A DNA stretch of 64,000 nucleotides, from assembly GCA_947458875.1 (NCBI GenBank), contig CANGZD010000004.1:62001-126000 (forward strand), written 5' to 3'. Below are positions 45,714 through 56,094 of this stretch, in pieces. The stretch's first letter is position 1; the number at the start of each line of letters is the position of its first letter. The stretch comes from Sphingobacteriaceae bacterium. Lineage in GTDB: Bacteria; Bacteroidota; Bacteroidia; Sphingobacteriales; Sphingobacteriaceae. A model generated the notes under the pieces. The model saw only the letters and a list, made by a program, of their open reading frames with translations. It was not told the DNA's origin and made no database searches. The translations under genes and the position numbers were made by a program.

Positions 45714-47102
45714 TTAAGAGTTCAGCAGCTGAATAATGGTAGAAATATCGAGTTTTTGCTGTTCGCCGCTTTGCATATTTTTCAGACTCAATAACCCCGA
45801 TTCCATTTCTTCGCTGCCAATTAAAATAACGTAAGGGATTTTTTTGGCATCTGCGTAACTCAGTTGCTTTTTCAGTTTGGCTGCTGTTGGATAAAGCTCG
45901 GCAGCTATTCCGTTTTGACGCAACGCACTTAATAGAGGGAGAGCGTAGCTCTCGGCAGTTTCATCAAAATTACCGATCAGGACTCTGGTACTTTCACCGG
46001 CATTTTCGGGGAAAAGTTGCAGCTCTTCCATCACATCATAAATCCGATCGGCACCGAAAGAAATTCCCACTCCGGTCAAATCTTTCAAACCAAACATACC
46101 GGTAAGGTCATCATAGCGGCCACCGCCACCAATACTGCCCATGGCCACCTCATTACATTTCACCTCAAAAATGGCACCGGTATAATAGTTCAGACCACGA
46201 GCCAGGGTGATATCGAGTTCGCAGTTTAGTGTTGGGAATTTGGAGTTAGGGGTTTGGAGTTTTTGAATATAGGTGAAAATCTGCTCCAATTCAGCGATAC
46301 CTTTTAAGCCGATTGTTGAGGAGGCCAGTACTGATTTCAGACTTTGAATTTTGGCCTCGTTGCTGCCCGAAAGCTCGATGATGGGTTTCAATTTTTCAAT
46401 ATCGCTCTCGCGGAAGCCCTTTTCTAACAATTCTTTCACCACGCTATCCAGGCCGATTTTATCTAATTTATCGATGGCTACCGTCATATCGACAATAAGC
46501 TCAGGTTTACCGATAATCTCAGCAATACCTGAAAGGATCTTGCGGTTATTGATCTTGATGGTAAAGTCCTTTAATCCGAGCTTAGATAATGCTTCTTGGT
46601 AGATCAGCACAAATTCCGCTTCGTTCAATAAACTTTCTGAGCCTACCACATCTGCATCGCACTGGTAAAATTCGCGATAGCGTCCTTTTTGAGGACGGTC
46701 GGCACGCCACACGGGTTGAATTTGAAACCTTTTAAACGGCAGATTGATATCATTCTGATGCATCACCACATAGCGGGCAAAGGGCACCGTCAGGTCGTAT
46801 CGAAGTGCTTTTTCTGAAATCTTGGGTGTAAGAACTTTAGAAGTGGTGGTTTGTAGCTGTTCTGGACTCAATTTCGATAAATAATCGCCCGAATTCAGGA
46901 TCTTGAAAATCAATTGGTCTCCTTCCTCACCATACTTACCAGTCAGGGTATCCAGATTTTCCATGGTTGGGGTCTGGATCTCCTGGTAGCCATACTTGCG
47001 AAAAACAGCCTTAATGGTATCGAAAATAAAATTTCGTTTCACCACTTCTTGGGGCGAAAAATCGCGTGTGCCTTTTGGAATGGATGGTTTTTGGATGGCC
47101 AT
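45714..47102 (-). CDS. hisS: Histidyl-tRNA synthetase
   Basis: Charges tRNA-His. 462 residues, class II synthetase: motif 1 region [13 protein letters not shown], motif 2 [19 protein letters not shown], the histidine-specific [14 protein letters not shown] and GGGGRYDDL, and motif 3 [13 protein letters not shown]. The C-terminal anticodon-binding domain follows ([12 protein letters not shown] to the end). About 30-40 residues longer than E. coli HisS by a central insert, as in other Bacteroidota. It ends the probable fumC operon; 36 bp separate it from the phosphatase gene. The 241-bp gap beyond it (45473-45713) has no gene. Confidence 0.96.
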   Translation of the reverse strand: MAIQKPSIPKGTRDFSPQEVVKRNFIFDTIKAVFRKYGYQEIQTPTMENLDTLTGKYGEEGDQLIFKILNSGDYLSKLSPEQLQTTTSKVLTPKISEKALRYDLTVPFARYVVMHQNDINLPFKRFQIQPVWRADRPQKGRYREFYQCDADVVGSESLLNEAEFVLIYQEALSKLGLKDFTIKINNRKILSGIAEIIGKPELIVDMTVAIDKLDKIGLDSVVKELLEKGFRESDIEKLKPIIELSGSNEAKIQSLKSVLASSTIGLKGIAELEQIFTYIQKLQTPNSKFPTLNCELDITLARGLNYYTGAIFEVKCNEVAMGSIGGGGRYDDLTGMFGLKDLTGVGISFGADRIYDVMEELQLFPENAGESTRVLIGNFDETAESYALPLLSALRQNGIAAELYPTAAKLKKQLSYADAKKIPYVILIGSEEMESGLLSLKNMQSGEQQKLDISTIIQLLNS

Positions 47103-47138
47103 GTTTCAAAGTTAGTAAAATTAGCTCTTGGCGCCGCT

Positions 47139-47573
47139 TTATTGCTGTTGATGAATGAAAGATACACAAGCCTTCTCCACCATTTGGAATACCGGCTCAA
47201 ACAAATTATTGTCCCAATAAGGGTCAGGTACCACTTCGTTTCCTAACAATAAGCGTACTTTCTCTCGATGTACTGTTTTAGGTGCCAGGGCAAGAACATT
47301 TTTCAGATTTTCTTCATCCATTACCAGGATATGATCAAAAACATCAAAATCTGAAACTTGAATTTGTCGGGCCCTTTGCTTGGAGATGTCTATGCCGTGA
47401 GCCTGTGCAACCGCAATGGAACGCCCATCGGGCGGACTACCCACATGCCAGTTTCCGGTACCTGCAGAATCAATTTCCCAGTTTAGACCATTTTCTTGAG
47501 CGAGGTGATGCATTACACCATGTGCCAGCGGCGATCGGCAAATATTGCCGAGGCAGACCATTAAAATCTTCAT
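47139..47573 (-). CDS. Low-molecular-weight protein tyrosine phosphatase
   Basis: A 144-residue cytosolic phosphatase with the active-site loop C-L-G-N-I-C-R-S (Cys7, Arg13) at the very N-terminus, and the general-acid V-P-D-P-Y-W near 123. It probably dephosphorylates bacterial tyrosine kinases or exopolysaccharide proteins, or acts on other small substrates. No kinase gene is adjacent. It follows the S1/P1 nuclease gene by 6 bp and precedes hisS. Confidence 0.93.
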   Translation of the reverse strand: MKILMVCLGNICRSPLAHGVMHHLAQENGLNWEIDSAGTGNWHVGSPPDGRSIAVAQAHGIDISKQRARQIQVSDFDVFDHILVMDEENLKNVLALAPKTVHREKVRLLLGNEVVPDPYWDNNLFEPVFQMVEKACVSFIHQQQ

Positions 47574-47579
47574 GATTGT

Positions 47580-48377
47580 TTAGCTGCCAAAAATCTCATT
47601 CAGTACCCCAGCTAATCTGACGCCCCCTTTTAACAATTGCTCATTTGCGGTGGCCAGGTGATCGTAGATATAGCGGTAAGATAATTTGTCTCCCGTCTTA
47701 ACACCACTGTATAGTTTGCCAGCAATTTGATAAGATTCAGCAATCCAAATACTCAGCTGATCTTTTTGCCAGGCTGCTCTTTGTTTTGCAGTACTCGAAT
47801 TGATAGATTTTGCATATTCTGTATAACTCAATTCTTGACTTTCTATTAATTCCGAATCCCAAATACTGTGCAGGTTACTCGACTTATTAAACCAGCTTAA
47901 TTTAATGTCGTTTCCACCCTTGTCTTCCCGATGGCCTGTGTGCATGGGTTGATGAATATCGCCCACCAAATGCACCAAAATGCGCAAATACATTACTTTC
48001 TTATCTTTGGATAGCTCTTTTTTCTTCAACTCTTTAGTTAAAAAAGCGATTTTGGTATGGGCATTTACCGCGGTATCGGTTTTTAAAAATTTCTGAAGTT
48101 CGACTGTTGTAAATCCACTATCCAGATTGATGAAATGCCAGTTATATAAATAGTCAAACGCTTTATCTGATTTTACAAAATCGGCCCAGTTGGCACTCAT
48201 CGCTAAAGTTTCGTGTCCCAAAATATTTTTTACCGCCAAACGGGCTTTTGGGTTCAGGTGGTTCTCGGCAATTTGCCCCACTACCCGGTGTCCCAGTTGA
48301 CCCCAAGCCAAACTAAATAATGGCAGGCAGATATAAAGGCTCAGCAGGCTTAGTTTTTTGAAAATCTGATTTTTCAT
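47580..48377 (-). CDS. Secreted S1/P1-type nuclease
   Basis: A 265-residue phospholipase-C/P1-nuclease-fold enzyme that cleaves single-stranded DNA and RNA with a tri-zinc centre. The signal peptide (MKNQIFKKLSLLSLYICLPL and FSLA) is followed by WGQLGHRVVGQIAENHL; cleavage before the Trp puts its backbone at the zinc site, as in P1. Other zinc ligands are in NWADFVKSD, HLVGDIHQPMHTGHREDKGGNDI and the His of NLHSIWDSELI. Likely used for nucleotide scavenging outside the cytoplasm. Within the fumC-hisS run. Confidence 0.93.
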   Translation of the reverse strand: MKNQIFKKLSLLSLYICLPLFSLAWGQLGHRVVGQIAENHLNPKARLAVKNILGHETLAMSANWADFVKSDKAFDYLYNWHFINLDSGFTTVELQKFLKTDTAVNAHTKIAFLTKELKKKELSKDKKVMYLRILVHLVGDIHQPMHTGHREDKGGNDIKLSWFNKSSNLHSIWDSELIESQELSYTEYAKSINSSTAKQRAAWQKDQLSIWIAESYQIAGKLYSGVKTGDKLSYRYIYDHLATANEQLLKGGVRLAGVLNEIFGS

Positions 48378-48381
48378 ATGT

Positions 48382-48879
48382 TCAATTTAAGGGTTTGGGT
48401 TTACAAACTACACTTTGCAATAATTTCAATTTCAAAGGAGTGTGACGAGTTAAACTTTTAAAATAAAGTGTGTCTTGTACTCTTTTCTCAATGATCAGTG
48501 CTTCCAGATATTGTCCGATACGGTAGCAACCAGAAATTTTTTGTTTCCAATTAGATTTAGTGAAAGTTCCATTCAGATAAAGGGTGTCATTGCTTTTTCG
48601 ATAGGTTCCTTTGGCATATTCTTCCCAATTTCCGCCATTAAAACAGCTATCCGGATAGGTGTTTGCCTTGGCAGAGGTATTCATTTGGACATAGAAGGAG
48701 TCGCAGCTGAATGAAAACTGGTGCCGGGTGTATTGTAAGAGCTCATCTTGATATGCCAAGGGAATTTCCTCCCATTTCCCCTGAACCAAATCGCTCCCCT
48801 TGTCTTGTAAGTTCGGGTTGAATTTACAAGCTGAGAGAACAAATGCTATCCATATGAAAATTAAGAACCGGATATCCAT
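48382..48879 (-). CDS. Small lipoprotein of unknown function
   Basis: About 165 residues from the ATG at 48879, which is 2 bp after the fumC stop; an upstream extension would overlap fumC. Residues 1-18 are a lipoprotein signal ending in the lipobox L-S-A-C. The mature part is beta-rich and has several Cys (FSCDSFY, SCFNGGNW, SGCYRIG), and the GTYRKSNDTLYLNGTF pattern recalls lipocalin-like 'DUF' lipoproteins of Bacteroidota. I do not recognise a named family. Four bp before the nuclease gene, so probably one operon. Confidence 0.75.
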   Translation of the reverse strand: MDIRFLIFIWIAFVLSACKFNPNLQDKGSDLVQGKWEEIPLAYQDELLQYTRHQFSFSCDSFYVQMNTSAKANTYPDSCFNGGNWEEYAKGTYRKSNDTLYLNGTFTKSNWKQKISGCYRIGQYLEALIIEKRVQDTLYFKSLTRHTPLKLKLLQSVVCKPKPLN

Positions 48880-48881
48880 CT

Positions 48882-50279
48882 TTATTTTAAGCCACCGATC
48901 ATGTCTTCTGGGCGCACCCACTGATCGAATTGTTCATTGGTCAGCAAGCCCAATTCAAGCGCTGCTTCGCGAAGTGATTTATTTTCTTTATGAGCCTTTT
49001 TGGCAATTTTTGCTGCGTTTTCGTAACCGATATGTGGATTTAATGCAGTCACAAGCATCAATGAATTATCGACATGTTTTTTAATTCCTTCGTAATTCGG
49101 TTCAATTCCAATGGCGCAATGATCGTTGAAAGAAACACAGGCATCACCAATTAAACGAGCAGATTGCAGGAAATTAGCGGCCATCATCGGTTTAAAAACA
49201 TTTAATTCGTAATGCCCATTTGATCCACCAATGCTAATGGCTACATCGTTACCCATCACTTGTGCCGCCACCATGGTCATGGCTTCATTTTGAGTGGGGT
49301 TTACTTTACCCGGCATAATCGAAGATCCCGGTTCATTTTCGGGGATAAAAATTTCCCCAATACCAGAACGAGGTCCGGAAGCCATCATGCGGATGTCGTT
49401 GGCAATTTTCATTAATGCAACTGCCAGTTGTTTAAGTGCACCATGTGTTTCCACAATGGCATCATGTGCAGCCAGGGCTTCAAATTTATTTTCAGCGGTG
49501 CGGAAAGGCATTTTGGTAAACTGTGCGATATAATCGGCTACTTTAACATCGTAACCCTTTGGGGTGTTGATGCCCGTTCCTACGGCGGTTCCGCCCAATG
49601 CCAATTCCGATAAATGATCGAGCGTATTTTTTAAGGCTTTTAATCCATGATCTAATTGAGAAACATAGCCAGAAAACTCCTGACCCAAAGTTAAAGGAGT
49701 AGCATCCATTAAATGGGTGCGGCCAATTTTAACAATATCTTTAAACGCTTCTGATTTTGATTTTAAGGTGTTTCTCAGTTTCTCCACCCCCGGAATGGTA
49801 ATTTCTACCACCGCTTTGTATGCCGCAATGTGCATGGCAGTAGGGTAGGTATCATTTGAAGACTGAGATTTGTTTACATCATCATTTGGATGGATGAAGG
49901 TTTTGCCTTCGCCCAGTTTATTTCCTTGCAGTACATGAGCACGGTTGGCCACTACCTCATTCACATTCATGTTCGATTGAGTACCCGAACCGGTTTGCCA
50001 AATTACCAGCGGAAACTGATCGTTTAACTTACCTTCCAGAATTTCATCACAAACCTGTGCTATCAAGTCTCTCTTTTCGGCAGTCAAAATCCCACAATCG
50101 GTATTGGTGAAAGCTGCCGCTTTTTTCAGATAAGCAAAAGCCGCAATAATCTCTTTCGGCATGGATGCCTCAGGACCAATTTTAAAATTATTGCGAGAAC
50201 GCTCGGTTTGTGCACCCCAATATTTGTCGGCTGGTACTTGCACCTCGCCCATGGTATCGTGTTCTATTCTGTAGCTCAT
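48882..50279 (-). CDS. fumC: Class II fumarate hydratase
   Basis: Interconverts fumarate and malate in the TCA cycle; iron-free form. 465 residues with the family signatures [37 protein letters not shown], the substrate-site [20 protein letters not shown] and the active-site loop [14 protein letters not shown]. It is the first gene of a probable operon of fumC, lipoprotein, S1/P1 nuclease, phosphatase and hisS, and a perfect -7 box lies upstream at 50302-50309. Confidence 0.97.
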   Translation of the reverse strand: MSYRIEHDTMGEVQVPADKYWGAQTERSRNNFKIGPEASMPKEIIAAFAYLKKAAAFTNTDCGILTAEKRDLIAQVCDEILEGKLNDQFPLVIWQTGSGTQSNMNVNEVVANRAHVLQGNKLGEGKTFIHPNDDVNKSQSSNDTYPTAMHIAAYKAVVEITIPGVEKLRNTLKSKSEAFKDIVKIGRTHLMDATPLTLGQEFSGYVSQLDHGLKALKNTLDHLSELALGGTAVGTGINTPKGYDVKVADYIAQFTKMPFRTAENKFEALAAHDAIVETHGALKQLAVALMKIANDIRMMASGPRSGIGEIFIPENEPGSSIMPGKVNPTQNEAMTMVAAQVMGNDVAISIGGSNGHYELNVFKPMMAANFLQSARLIGDACVSFNDHCAIGIEPNYEGIKKHVDNSLMLVTALNPHIGYENAAKIAKKAHKENKSLREAALELGLLTNEQFDQWVRPEDMIGGLK

Positions 50280-50301
50280 ATTTTGTATTGTTTGCAGGCC
50301 A

Positions 50302-50309
50302 CAAATTTA
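50302..50309 (-). promoter_or_regulatory. Candidate -7 promoter box for the fumC operon
   Basis: The minus strand reads TAAATTTG, a perfect TAnnTTTG, 23 bases upstream of the fumC ATG. The expected -33 TTTG is not at the usual distance. Confidence 0.5.
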
Positions 50310-50418
50310 GATTTTTTTATTCCAAAAAGCGCTTGACCGGTCTGCAAATTGTTTAAAACTCTGTTTGTTTTTTGCCGTCGATATTTTCTATTTTCCGCCC
50401 ATATTTTTATAACATCAG

Positions 50419-51627
50419 ATGCGATTCAGAACCACCTTTCTCTTATCTATTTTATTTGCCATTACTTTACTTACTGCTTGTAATTCATGCCAGGACAGGT
50501 TGACGAGAACAGCAGATGATGATTACGATGACAGCCTGGCTTTGGTGTACAAACCCGGTAAAGAGAGTAAAAAGATCGATGATTTTGTGGAGCGATTACA
50601 TCGCAAACGCCAGTTTAATGGCAATGTGCTCGTTGCCCGCAATGGAAAAATCATCTATCAAAGAGCCATAGGCTGGGCCGATTACCTGCATCGCGATAGT
50701 TTAACAATCAATTCTGTTTTCCAACTGGCATCGGTCACTAAACCCATCACCGCGACGGCCATTTTAATGCTGGTAGAACAGCAAAAACTAAAGTTAGATC
50801 AAGACGTCAAAGAGTTTTTTCCCGATTTTCCTTACGATGGCATTAACATTCGTTTGCTCTTAACCCATCGGTCGGGCATGATGAACTACGTCTATTTTAC
50901 CGACGATATCTGGAAAGATAAAATGAAGCCGATGAGCAATTTGGATGTGATGAAATTGATTGCCCAGCATAAACCGGCACCTTATGCAAAGCCCGACCGG
51001 GTTTTTCATTACAATAATTCCAACTATATGGTTTTGGCCGCGATTATTGAGAAAGTAAGTGGAAAATCGTTTGCCGAATTTGTAAAAGAAAACATTTTTG
51101 ATCCTGCCGGGATGAAAAATTCGCACGTTTACTCCACTACGGTTTATCAGAAAATTCCGGTTGATGTAGTGGGTCACGATCGGGTGTGGCGTAGGTCGGT
51201 GGTGCAGAACTTTTTAGATGGTCCTACCGGAGATAAGGGTGTTTACAGCACCATTCACGACCTTCATTTATTTGATTTAGCGCTTAAAAAAGGACGCTTG
51301 TTGCAAAAAGAAAGTTTGGATTCGGCTTATGCCGCCCATAACCCCATCAAATCAGGTCACTTCAGCTATGGCTATGGCTGGCGTACGTTTGAGGGAAAGA
51401 ATCAAAAAGTGGTTTACCACACCGGCTGGTGGCACGGATTCAGACACATCTATGTACGTGATCTAAAAAAAGACATTACCATTGTATTGTTAGGTAACCT
51501 CACCAACGGTAGTTTACTGCAATTGGACGAATTGTATCAAATGTTAGATGTACCGGTTATTCGTAGAAATGCCTACGATAGCAATGGAAAATATACCGGA
51601 TCTGCCAATAATGGAGAGGAGGATTAA
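50419..51627 (+). CDS. Exported serine hydrolase (beta-lactamase/class C PBP-like)
   Basis: A 402-residue lipoprotein: signal peptide MRFRTTFLLSILFAITLLTAC with lipobox L-T-A-C. The S-x-x-K motif is S-V-T-K in FQLASVTKPITA, followed by the Y-x-N-like HYNNSNYMVLA and H-T-G in VVYHTGWWHGF. This is the penicillin-binding-protein-like beta-lactamase fold (class C, esterase EstB, D-alanine peptidases). Substrate not predictable; AmpC activity is unlikely by sequence. Convergent with the CsbD-like gene (4-bp stop overlap). Confidence 0.88.
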   Translation: MRFRTTFLLSILFAITLLTACNSCQDRLTRTADDDYDDSLALVYKPGKESKKIDDFVERLHRKRQFNGNVLVARNGKIIYQRAIGWADYLHRDSLTINSVFQLASVTKPITATAILMLVEQQKLKLDQDVKEFFPDFPYDGINIRLLLTHRSGMMNYVYFTDDIWKDKMKPMSNLDVMKLIAQHKPAPYAKPDRVFHYNNSNYMVLAAIIEKVSGKSFAEFVKENIFDPAGMKNSHVYSTTVYQKIPVDVVGHDRVWRRSVVQNFLDGPTGDKGVYSTIHDLHLFDLALKKGRLLQKESLDSAYAAHNPIKSGHFSYGYGWRTFEGKNQKVVYHTGWWHGFRHIYVRDLKKDITIVLLGNLTNGSLLQLDELYQMLDVPVIRRNAYDSNGKYTGSANNGEED

Positions 51628-51839
51628 AGGCGGTTATTGTCGATATTCACCAAACCTTTGGTGAGGGTAAACACCACATATTCCCGATTCCGATTTACTC
51701 TTTTCATTAAGCGCTGAATCAGTTCTTCCTCCTGACCGGCCTGATAGCTAAGATCTTCCTCACTCAAATGGTTGTATTTCCGTTTTAATTTGATTTTTAA
51801 ACGGTCCCAGTCTGCATTACTAATGCTAATTTCTGCCAT
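51624..51839 (-). CDS. Small CsbD-like protein
   Basis: A 71-residue, highly charged, mainly helical protein (WDRLKIKLKRKYNHLSEEDL, then a basic helix). The W-x-x-L-K-x-K-x-K-x-x-Y-x-x-L-S-E-E-D-L pattern resembles the CsbD/YjbJ stress-protein family, but it has a longer C-terminus and the match is not strong. The ATG at 51839 is clear. It is tail to tail with the serine hydrolase (4-bp stop overlap). Real gene likely from its coherent composition; function unproven. Confidence 0.55.
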   Translation of the reverse strand: MAEISISNADWDRLKIKLKRKYNHLSEEDLSYQAGQEEELIQRLMKRVNRNREYVVFTLTKGLVNIDNNRL

Positions 51840-51910
51840 AATACCTGCAAAAATAAAAGATTACAGGCAATAAAAAAGTCTTATTCTATCATAGCATGGT
51901 AAGAAGTTTT

Positions 51911-53092
51911 TTAAGTGGGGAAGCTGATTTTACCCAAGCTGATGGCGGGAAGACCCGCAATCGAAAAAGCCTCTCCTGCCAAGGTTTCATTAGCCAGCAA
52001 CGCAAACAAAACCGCTTCTTTTGCATCTGCATGCACCCCCAACTCGCTCAAATTTCTGCAGTTAAATTCTGGCAAAACTTCCCTCAAGCCATTCATGAGG
52101 TAAGGATTGTTTGCCCCGCCGCCACTAACATACACACTGGTTTTGGAAAGTGTGAAATTGTTTCGGATGCTACGGGCAATCACTTCTACGCTCAGTCTGC
52201 TCAGTGTTGCCACAAGCTCAGTAGGAGAAATATTAATTTCGAGTTTTTGGATTTCCCGGTTCACCCAGTCCAAATTAAACATTTCTGGTCCGGTAGATTT
52301 TGGTAGCGCTTCTTTAAAAAACGGATGTTCCAGAAGTTCGTTCAATAGCTCGGTGTTTACCTTTCCTGATCGAGCAATTTCTCCGTCGCGGTCAAAATCC
52401 AGTTGATAATAATTTCTTACAGCTGCATCGATCAAAGTATTGGCCGGCCCTACATCGCTTGAAATAATTTTTGATGTATCACCTTCTTTAGGTAGAAAGC
52501 TAAAATTGGAGATGCCGCCAAGGTTTAATAAAATCCGGTTTTCGGTATTGGAGCTGAACAAAATCACATCGCCATAAACAGCCAGCGGAGCACCTTCGCC
52601 ACCTGCGGCCAAGTGTTTTTGCCTGAAATCGCTCAGGGTAAGCACCCCGCTTTTTAAAGCTAAATGATCTCCATCTCCAATTTGTAGTGTGGCATTCGGA
52701 AAGCCTGCTTTTTGATGTAAACTGAAGGGGGCATGATAAATGGTTTGACCATGACTGGCAATAACATCAATTTCTGCAGGCTTGATTCCCCATTCTCCCA
52801 AAGTTTGCAGCACCCAATCAACATGTTTATTGGCTACGAAGGCGTTTAACAAGGTGACTTTCTCAAGACTGACCCATTCTTTGGCAAAAACCTCCCGAAT
52901 TGCTGCTTTAAAGTTTTCGGGATAGGGTACGGTAGTGGCAAACTCGACCACTACTTTAGTTCTTAATCCGCTACCGCTTATGCGGCACAAGGCCAAATCT
53001 AATCCATCTAAAGATGTACCCGACATCAAACCCAAAATTCTTCTTTCGGATTTGCTCGAAATACTTTGTAACAGTTGCAGCCTGCTGTTCAT
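51911..53092 (-). CDS. anmK: Anhydro-N-acetylmuramic acid kinase
   Basis: Opens and phosphorylates 1,6-anhydro-MurNAc released by cell-wall turnover, giving MurNAc-6-phosphate for recycling. 393 residues, with LGLMSGTSLDGLDLAL (substrate and phosphate binding), HGQTIYHAP, LNLGGISNFSF and the nucleotide-binding VYVSGGGANNPYLM near the C-terminus, all in the order typical of the family. Divergent from the M16 peptidase. No terminator or clear promoter box was found. Confidence 0.95.
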   Translation of the reverse strand: MNSRLQLLQSISSKSERRILGLMSGTSLDGLDLALCRISGSGLRTKVVVEFATTVPYPENFKAAIREVFAKEWVSLEKVTLLNAFVANKHVDWVLQTLGEWGIKPAEIDVIASHGQTIYHAPFSLHQKAGFPNATLQIGDGDHLALKSGVLTLSDFRQKHLAAGGEGAPLAVYGDVILFSSNTENRILLNLGGISNFSFLPKEGDTSKIISSDVGPANTLIDAAVRNYYQLDFDRDGEIARSGKVNTELLNELLEHPFFKEALPKSTGPEMFNLDWVNREIQKLEINISPTELVATLSRLSVEVIARSIRNNFTLSKTSVYVSGGGANNPYLMNGLREVLPEFNCRNLSELGVHADAKEAVLFALLANETLAGEAFSIAGLPAISLGKISFPT

Positions 53093-53176
53093 CTAAACTA
53101 AAGTAAACAGAAAATAGCACTAAGCATAGGAAATATGCCTTTTGATATCGAAATTTAAAAAAATTTAAAATCAGGT

Positions 53177-55999
53177 ATGAAACTCAAACTCTCCATCTAC
53201 ATGTTGGCTGCCGTGTTTTTCCTTTCGGGATATGCGGAGGCTCAAACCAAAGCTAAAGGCAGCAAAAAAGCACTAGCCGAAATACCTTTGGATGCTCAGG
53301 TGAAAACCGGCAAACTTTCAAACGGATTTACCTATTATATCCGCAAAAATACGGAGCCTAAAAATAGGGCCACCCTTTATCTGGCCATCAAAGCAGGTTC
53401 TATATTAGAAAATGACGACCAACAAGGATTGGCGCATTTCATGGAACACATGAGTTTTAACGGCACAAAAAATTATCCCAAAAACGCCTTGGTTAATTAT
53501 TTACAAAAGGCGGGCGTTCGTTTTGGAGCCGATTTAAATGCCTATACCAGTTTCGATGAAACCGTTTATCAATTGCCTATCCCTACCGACGATCCGGAGG
53601 TTTTCAAAAACGGTATGCAAATTATGCGTGACTGGGCGCAGGATGCAACGCTTGATGTAGAAGAGATTGAGAAAGAACGAGGTGTGGTAATTGAAGAAAA
53701 ACGTTTAGGTAAAGGTGCTGCTCAGCGTATGCAGCAGCAATATTTACCCATGCTTTTTAACAATTCGAGGTACTCTGACCGATTGCCAATTGGTACGGAA
53801 GAAGTATTGAAAAATTTTAAACCAGAAACCATCAAACAGTTTTATGCCGACTGGTACCGCCCAGATCTGCAGGCATTAATCGTGGTGGGTGATATTGATG
53901 TGGCTCAAGTGGAAGAGCTCATCAAAACTAAATTTTCAGATCTAAAGAAACCGGTAAAAGCTCGCAAGAGAACCAATTACAGCATTCCGCTTACTGGTAA
54001 AAATCAATTCATCACGGTTACAGATAAAGAATTTCCGGTAACAGTTACCCAAGTGATCATTAAGCATCCGGAAAGTATCATCCGTTCTGATGTCGATTAC
54101 CGTACCAGTACTATGCGTTCTTTGTTTAACCGCATGATGCAATCTCGTTTTAGCGAACTGACCAAACAAGCAAATCCTCCTTTCCTGCAGGCAGGTGCCA
54201 GCGTCTCTGGTTTCCTTGCCGGACTGGATGCTTTCAACTTGTTCTTGGTAGCCAAACCCGGTGAATTGGAAAAAGGTTTCAAGGCTGCCTTTACTGAAGC
54301 TGAGCGTATCAAGAAGTTTGGTTTTACCGAGTCTGAGTTGGCACGTGCAAAACAGTCTTATTTGATTCAAATGGAGTCGGCGCTTAAAGAAAAAGATAAA
54401 ACTTCTTCAGATGCATTTGTGAACGAATATTTAAGACATTTCTTGAAAGCAGAGGCAGCCCCAGGTATCGATTATGAATACAAGCTGGCCAGCACACAGG
54501 TTCCAGGCATCAGTTTAAATGAAGTGAATGCATTGGCTAAACAATTAATTGCCGATACCAACCGCGATATCATTTTGATGGGTCCGGAGAAAGATAAAGA
54601 CAAATTACCTGCGGAAGCAACGGTGAATGCTTGGGTTGAAAGCGTAGCTAAATCTGATATTCAGGCCTATGTTGATCAGGTTTCTGATAAGCCATTATTG
54701 GCAGCTAAACCAAAAGCCGGTACCATTACGTCGGAAAATAAAATTGTTGAACTGGGAGTAACCGAAATCACATTTAGCAATGGGGTTAAAGCAATTTTAA
54801 AACCTACCGAGTTTAAGAACGATGAAATCAGTTTCTCTGCTTATAGCCCCGGGGGTACTTCACTTTACAGCGATGCTGACTACCAATCGGCCAGCAATGC
54901 GGCCAGTATTGTACGCAGCAGCGGTCTTGGCGAGTTTAATGCCCTTCAACTGCCTAAATTATTGAATGGTAAAAAGGTTTCTGTCTCACCTTACATCGCA
55001 GAGCGTAGTGAAGGCATATCTGGATTTACTTCTCCAAAAGATTTAGAAACCGCTTTACAGCTCAACTATCTGTACTTTACGCAGCCCCGAAAAGATGCTG
55101 AAATCTTTAAAGGCTTCATCACCCAACAAAAAGGCGGATTAGAAAATCGGGAGAATGACCCGAACAGTGTTTTTGCCGATACCGTGTCAGCTGTGCTGGG
55201 TAATTACAATTATCGCCGTACCGGACCAAGCCTGGCTAAGGTTGAGCAAATTAATTTAGATCGTGCATTTGAGATTTACAAAGAGCGCTTTGCAGACGCC
55301 GGTGATTTTACTTTTGTGTTTGTGGGCAGCTTTGATGTAGAAAAAATCAAACCACTATTGGCGCAATACCTGGGCGGACTGCCAGCGGCAGGCCGTAAAG
55401 AAGAAGCCAAAGATCTGGGCATTAATATCCCGGCCGGAAAGATTCAAAAAACGGTTTACAAAGGCACCGAGCCTAAATCGACCGTACGTTTGGTATTAAG
55501 TGGCGATTTTGACTATAGCTTGGAGAATGTTAATCAATTAGAGGCCTTAGGAGAGATTTTACAAATCAAGTTAATTGAGCGTTTACGCGAAGCAGAAGGT
55601 GGTGTTTACAGTCCGGGTGCTTTTGTAAACTACAGCAAATATCCAACGCCACGTTATACTTATGCCATTGCATTTGGTTGTGGCCCGGAAAACGTGGAGA
55701 AATTAATTGCAGCTTCTATGGATGAGATTAATAAGATCAAACAGAGTGGCCCGCAGGCGGTAGATTTGGAGAAATTTATTGCCGAAGAGCGTCGCTCAAC
55801 AGAAGTTCAGATGAAAGAAAACACCTACTGGTTGGGTTATCTGAGCCAGCAATACCAAAATAACGAAGACCCTAAAATGGTGTTGACTTATTTGGAATCA
55901 TTGAAAAAACTCAATCCAGAAGGATTGAAAGCTGCTGCTAACCAATACCTGAACGGAGCCAATTTCATCCGCTTGGTGTTGGAGCCAGAAAAAAAATAA
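53177..55999 (+). CDS. Exported M16 (pitrilysin) family metallopeptidase
   Basis: A 940-residue periplasmic peptidase with signal peptide (MKLKLSIYMLAAVFFLSGYA, cleaved after AEAQ). Two M16 halves are joined in one chain: the catalytic half has the inverted zinc motif H87-F-M-E90-H91 within AHFMEHMSFNGTKNYP and the third ligand Glu in ERGVVIEEKR near 172; the second half (from about 530) is inactive and shapes the chamber. Such proteins degrade short peptides; PqqL-like roles are also known. Alone, divergent from anmK, with a strong terminator after it. Confidence 0.92.
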   Translation: MKLKLSIYMLAAVFFLSGYAEAQTKAKGSKKALAEIPLDAQVKTGKLSNGFTYYIRKNTEPKNRATLYLAIKAGSILENDDQQGLAHFMEHMSFNGTKNYPKNALVNYLQKAGVRFGADLNAYTSFDETVYQLPIPTDDPEVFKNGMQIMRDWAQDATLDVEEIEKERGVVIEEKRLGKGAAQRMQQQYLPMLFNNSRYSDRLPIGTEEVLKNFKPETIKQFYADWYRPDLQALIVVGDIDVAQVEELIKTKFSDLKKPVKARKRTNYSIPLTGKNQFITVTDKEFPVTVTQVIIKHPESIIRSDVDYRTSTMRSLFNRMMQSRFSELTKQANPPFLQAGASVSGFLAGLDAFNLFLVAKPGELEKGFKAAFTEAERIKKFGFTESELARAKQSYLIQMESALKEKDKTSSDAFVNEYLRHFLKAEAAPGIDYEYKLASTQVPGISLNEVNALAKQLIADTNRDIILMGPEKDKDKLPAEATVNAWVESVAKSDIQAYVDQVSDKPLLAAKPKAGTITSENKIVELGVTEITFSNGVKAILKPTEFKNDEISFSAYSPGGTSLYSDADYQSASNAASIVRSSGLGEFNALQLPKLLNGKKVSVSPYIAERSEGISGFTSPKDLETALQLNYLYFTQPRKDAEIFKGFITQQKGGLENRENDPNSVFADTVSAVLGNYNYRRTGPSLAKVEQINLDRAFEIYKERFADAGDFTFVFVGSFDVEKIKPLLAQYLGGLPAAGRKEEAKDLGINIPAGKIQKTVYKGTEPKSTVRLVLSGDFDYSLENVNQLEALGEILQIKLIERLREAEGGVYSPGAFVNYSKYPTPRYTYAIAFGCGPENVEKLIAASMDEINKIKQSGPQAVDLEKFIAEERRSTEVQMKENTYWLGYLSQQYQNNEDPKMVLTYLESLKKLNPEGLKAAANQYLNGANFIRLVLEPEKK

Positions 56000-56016
56000 T
56001 GCTTCACTAAAAAAAG

Positions 56017-56043
56017 AAAAGCCCCGAACAAATCGGGGCTTTT
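56017..56043. terminator. Intrinsic terminator after the M16 peptidase
   Basis: AAAAGCCCCGA at 56017-56027 and TCGGGGCTTTT at 56033-56043 pair perfectly over 11 bp with a five-base loop, followed by T's. Confidence 0.9.
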
Positions 56044-56094
56044 TTTGTGGCAATAATTTCCGAAAAAAACTGTTAATAATATAAAAACAGAGTG

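Noticed and set aside
51896-52306. Open frame of 136 codons on the plus strand inside anmK
   Set aside because: Antisense to the conserved C-terminal half of AnmK, whose motifs are intact; the translation is low-complexity-like and not recognisable.
53942-54370. Open frame of 142 codons antisense to the M16 peptidase gene
   Set aside because: The M16 frame is continuous and motif-bearing, so the other strand is a shadow.
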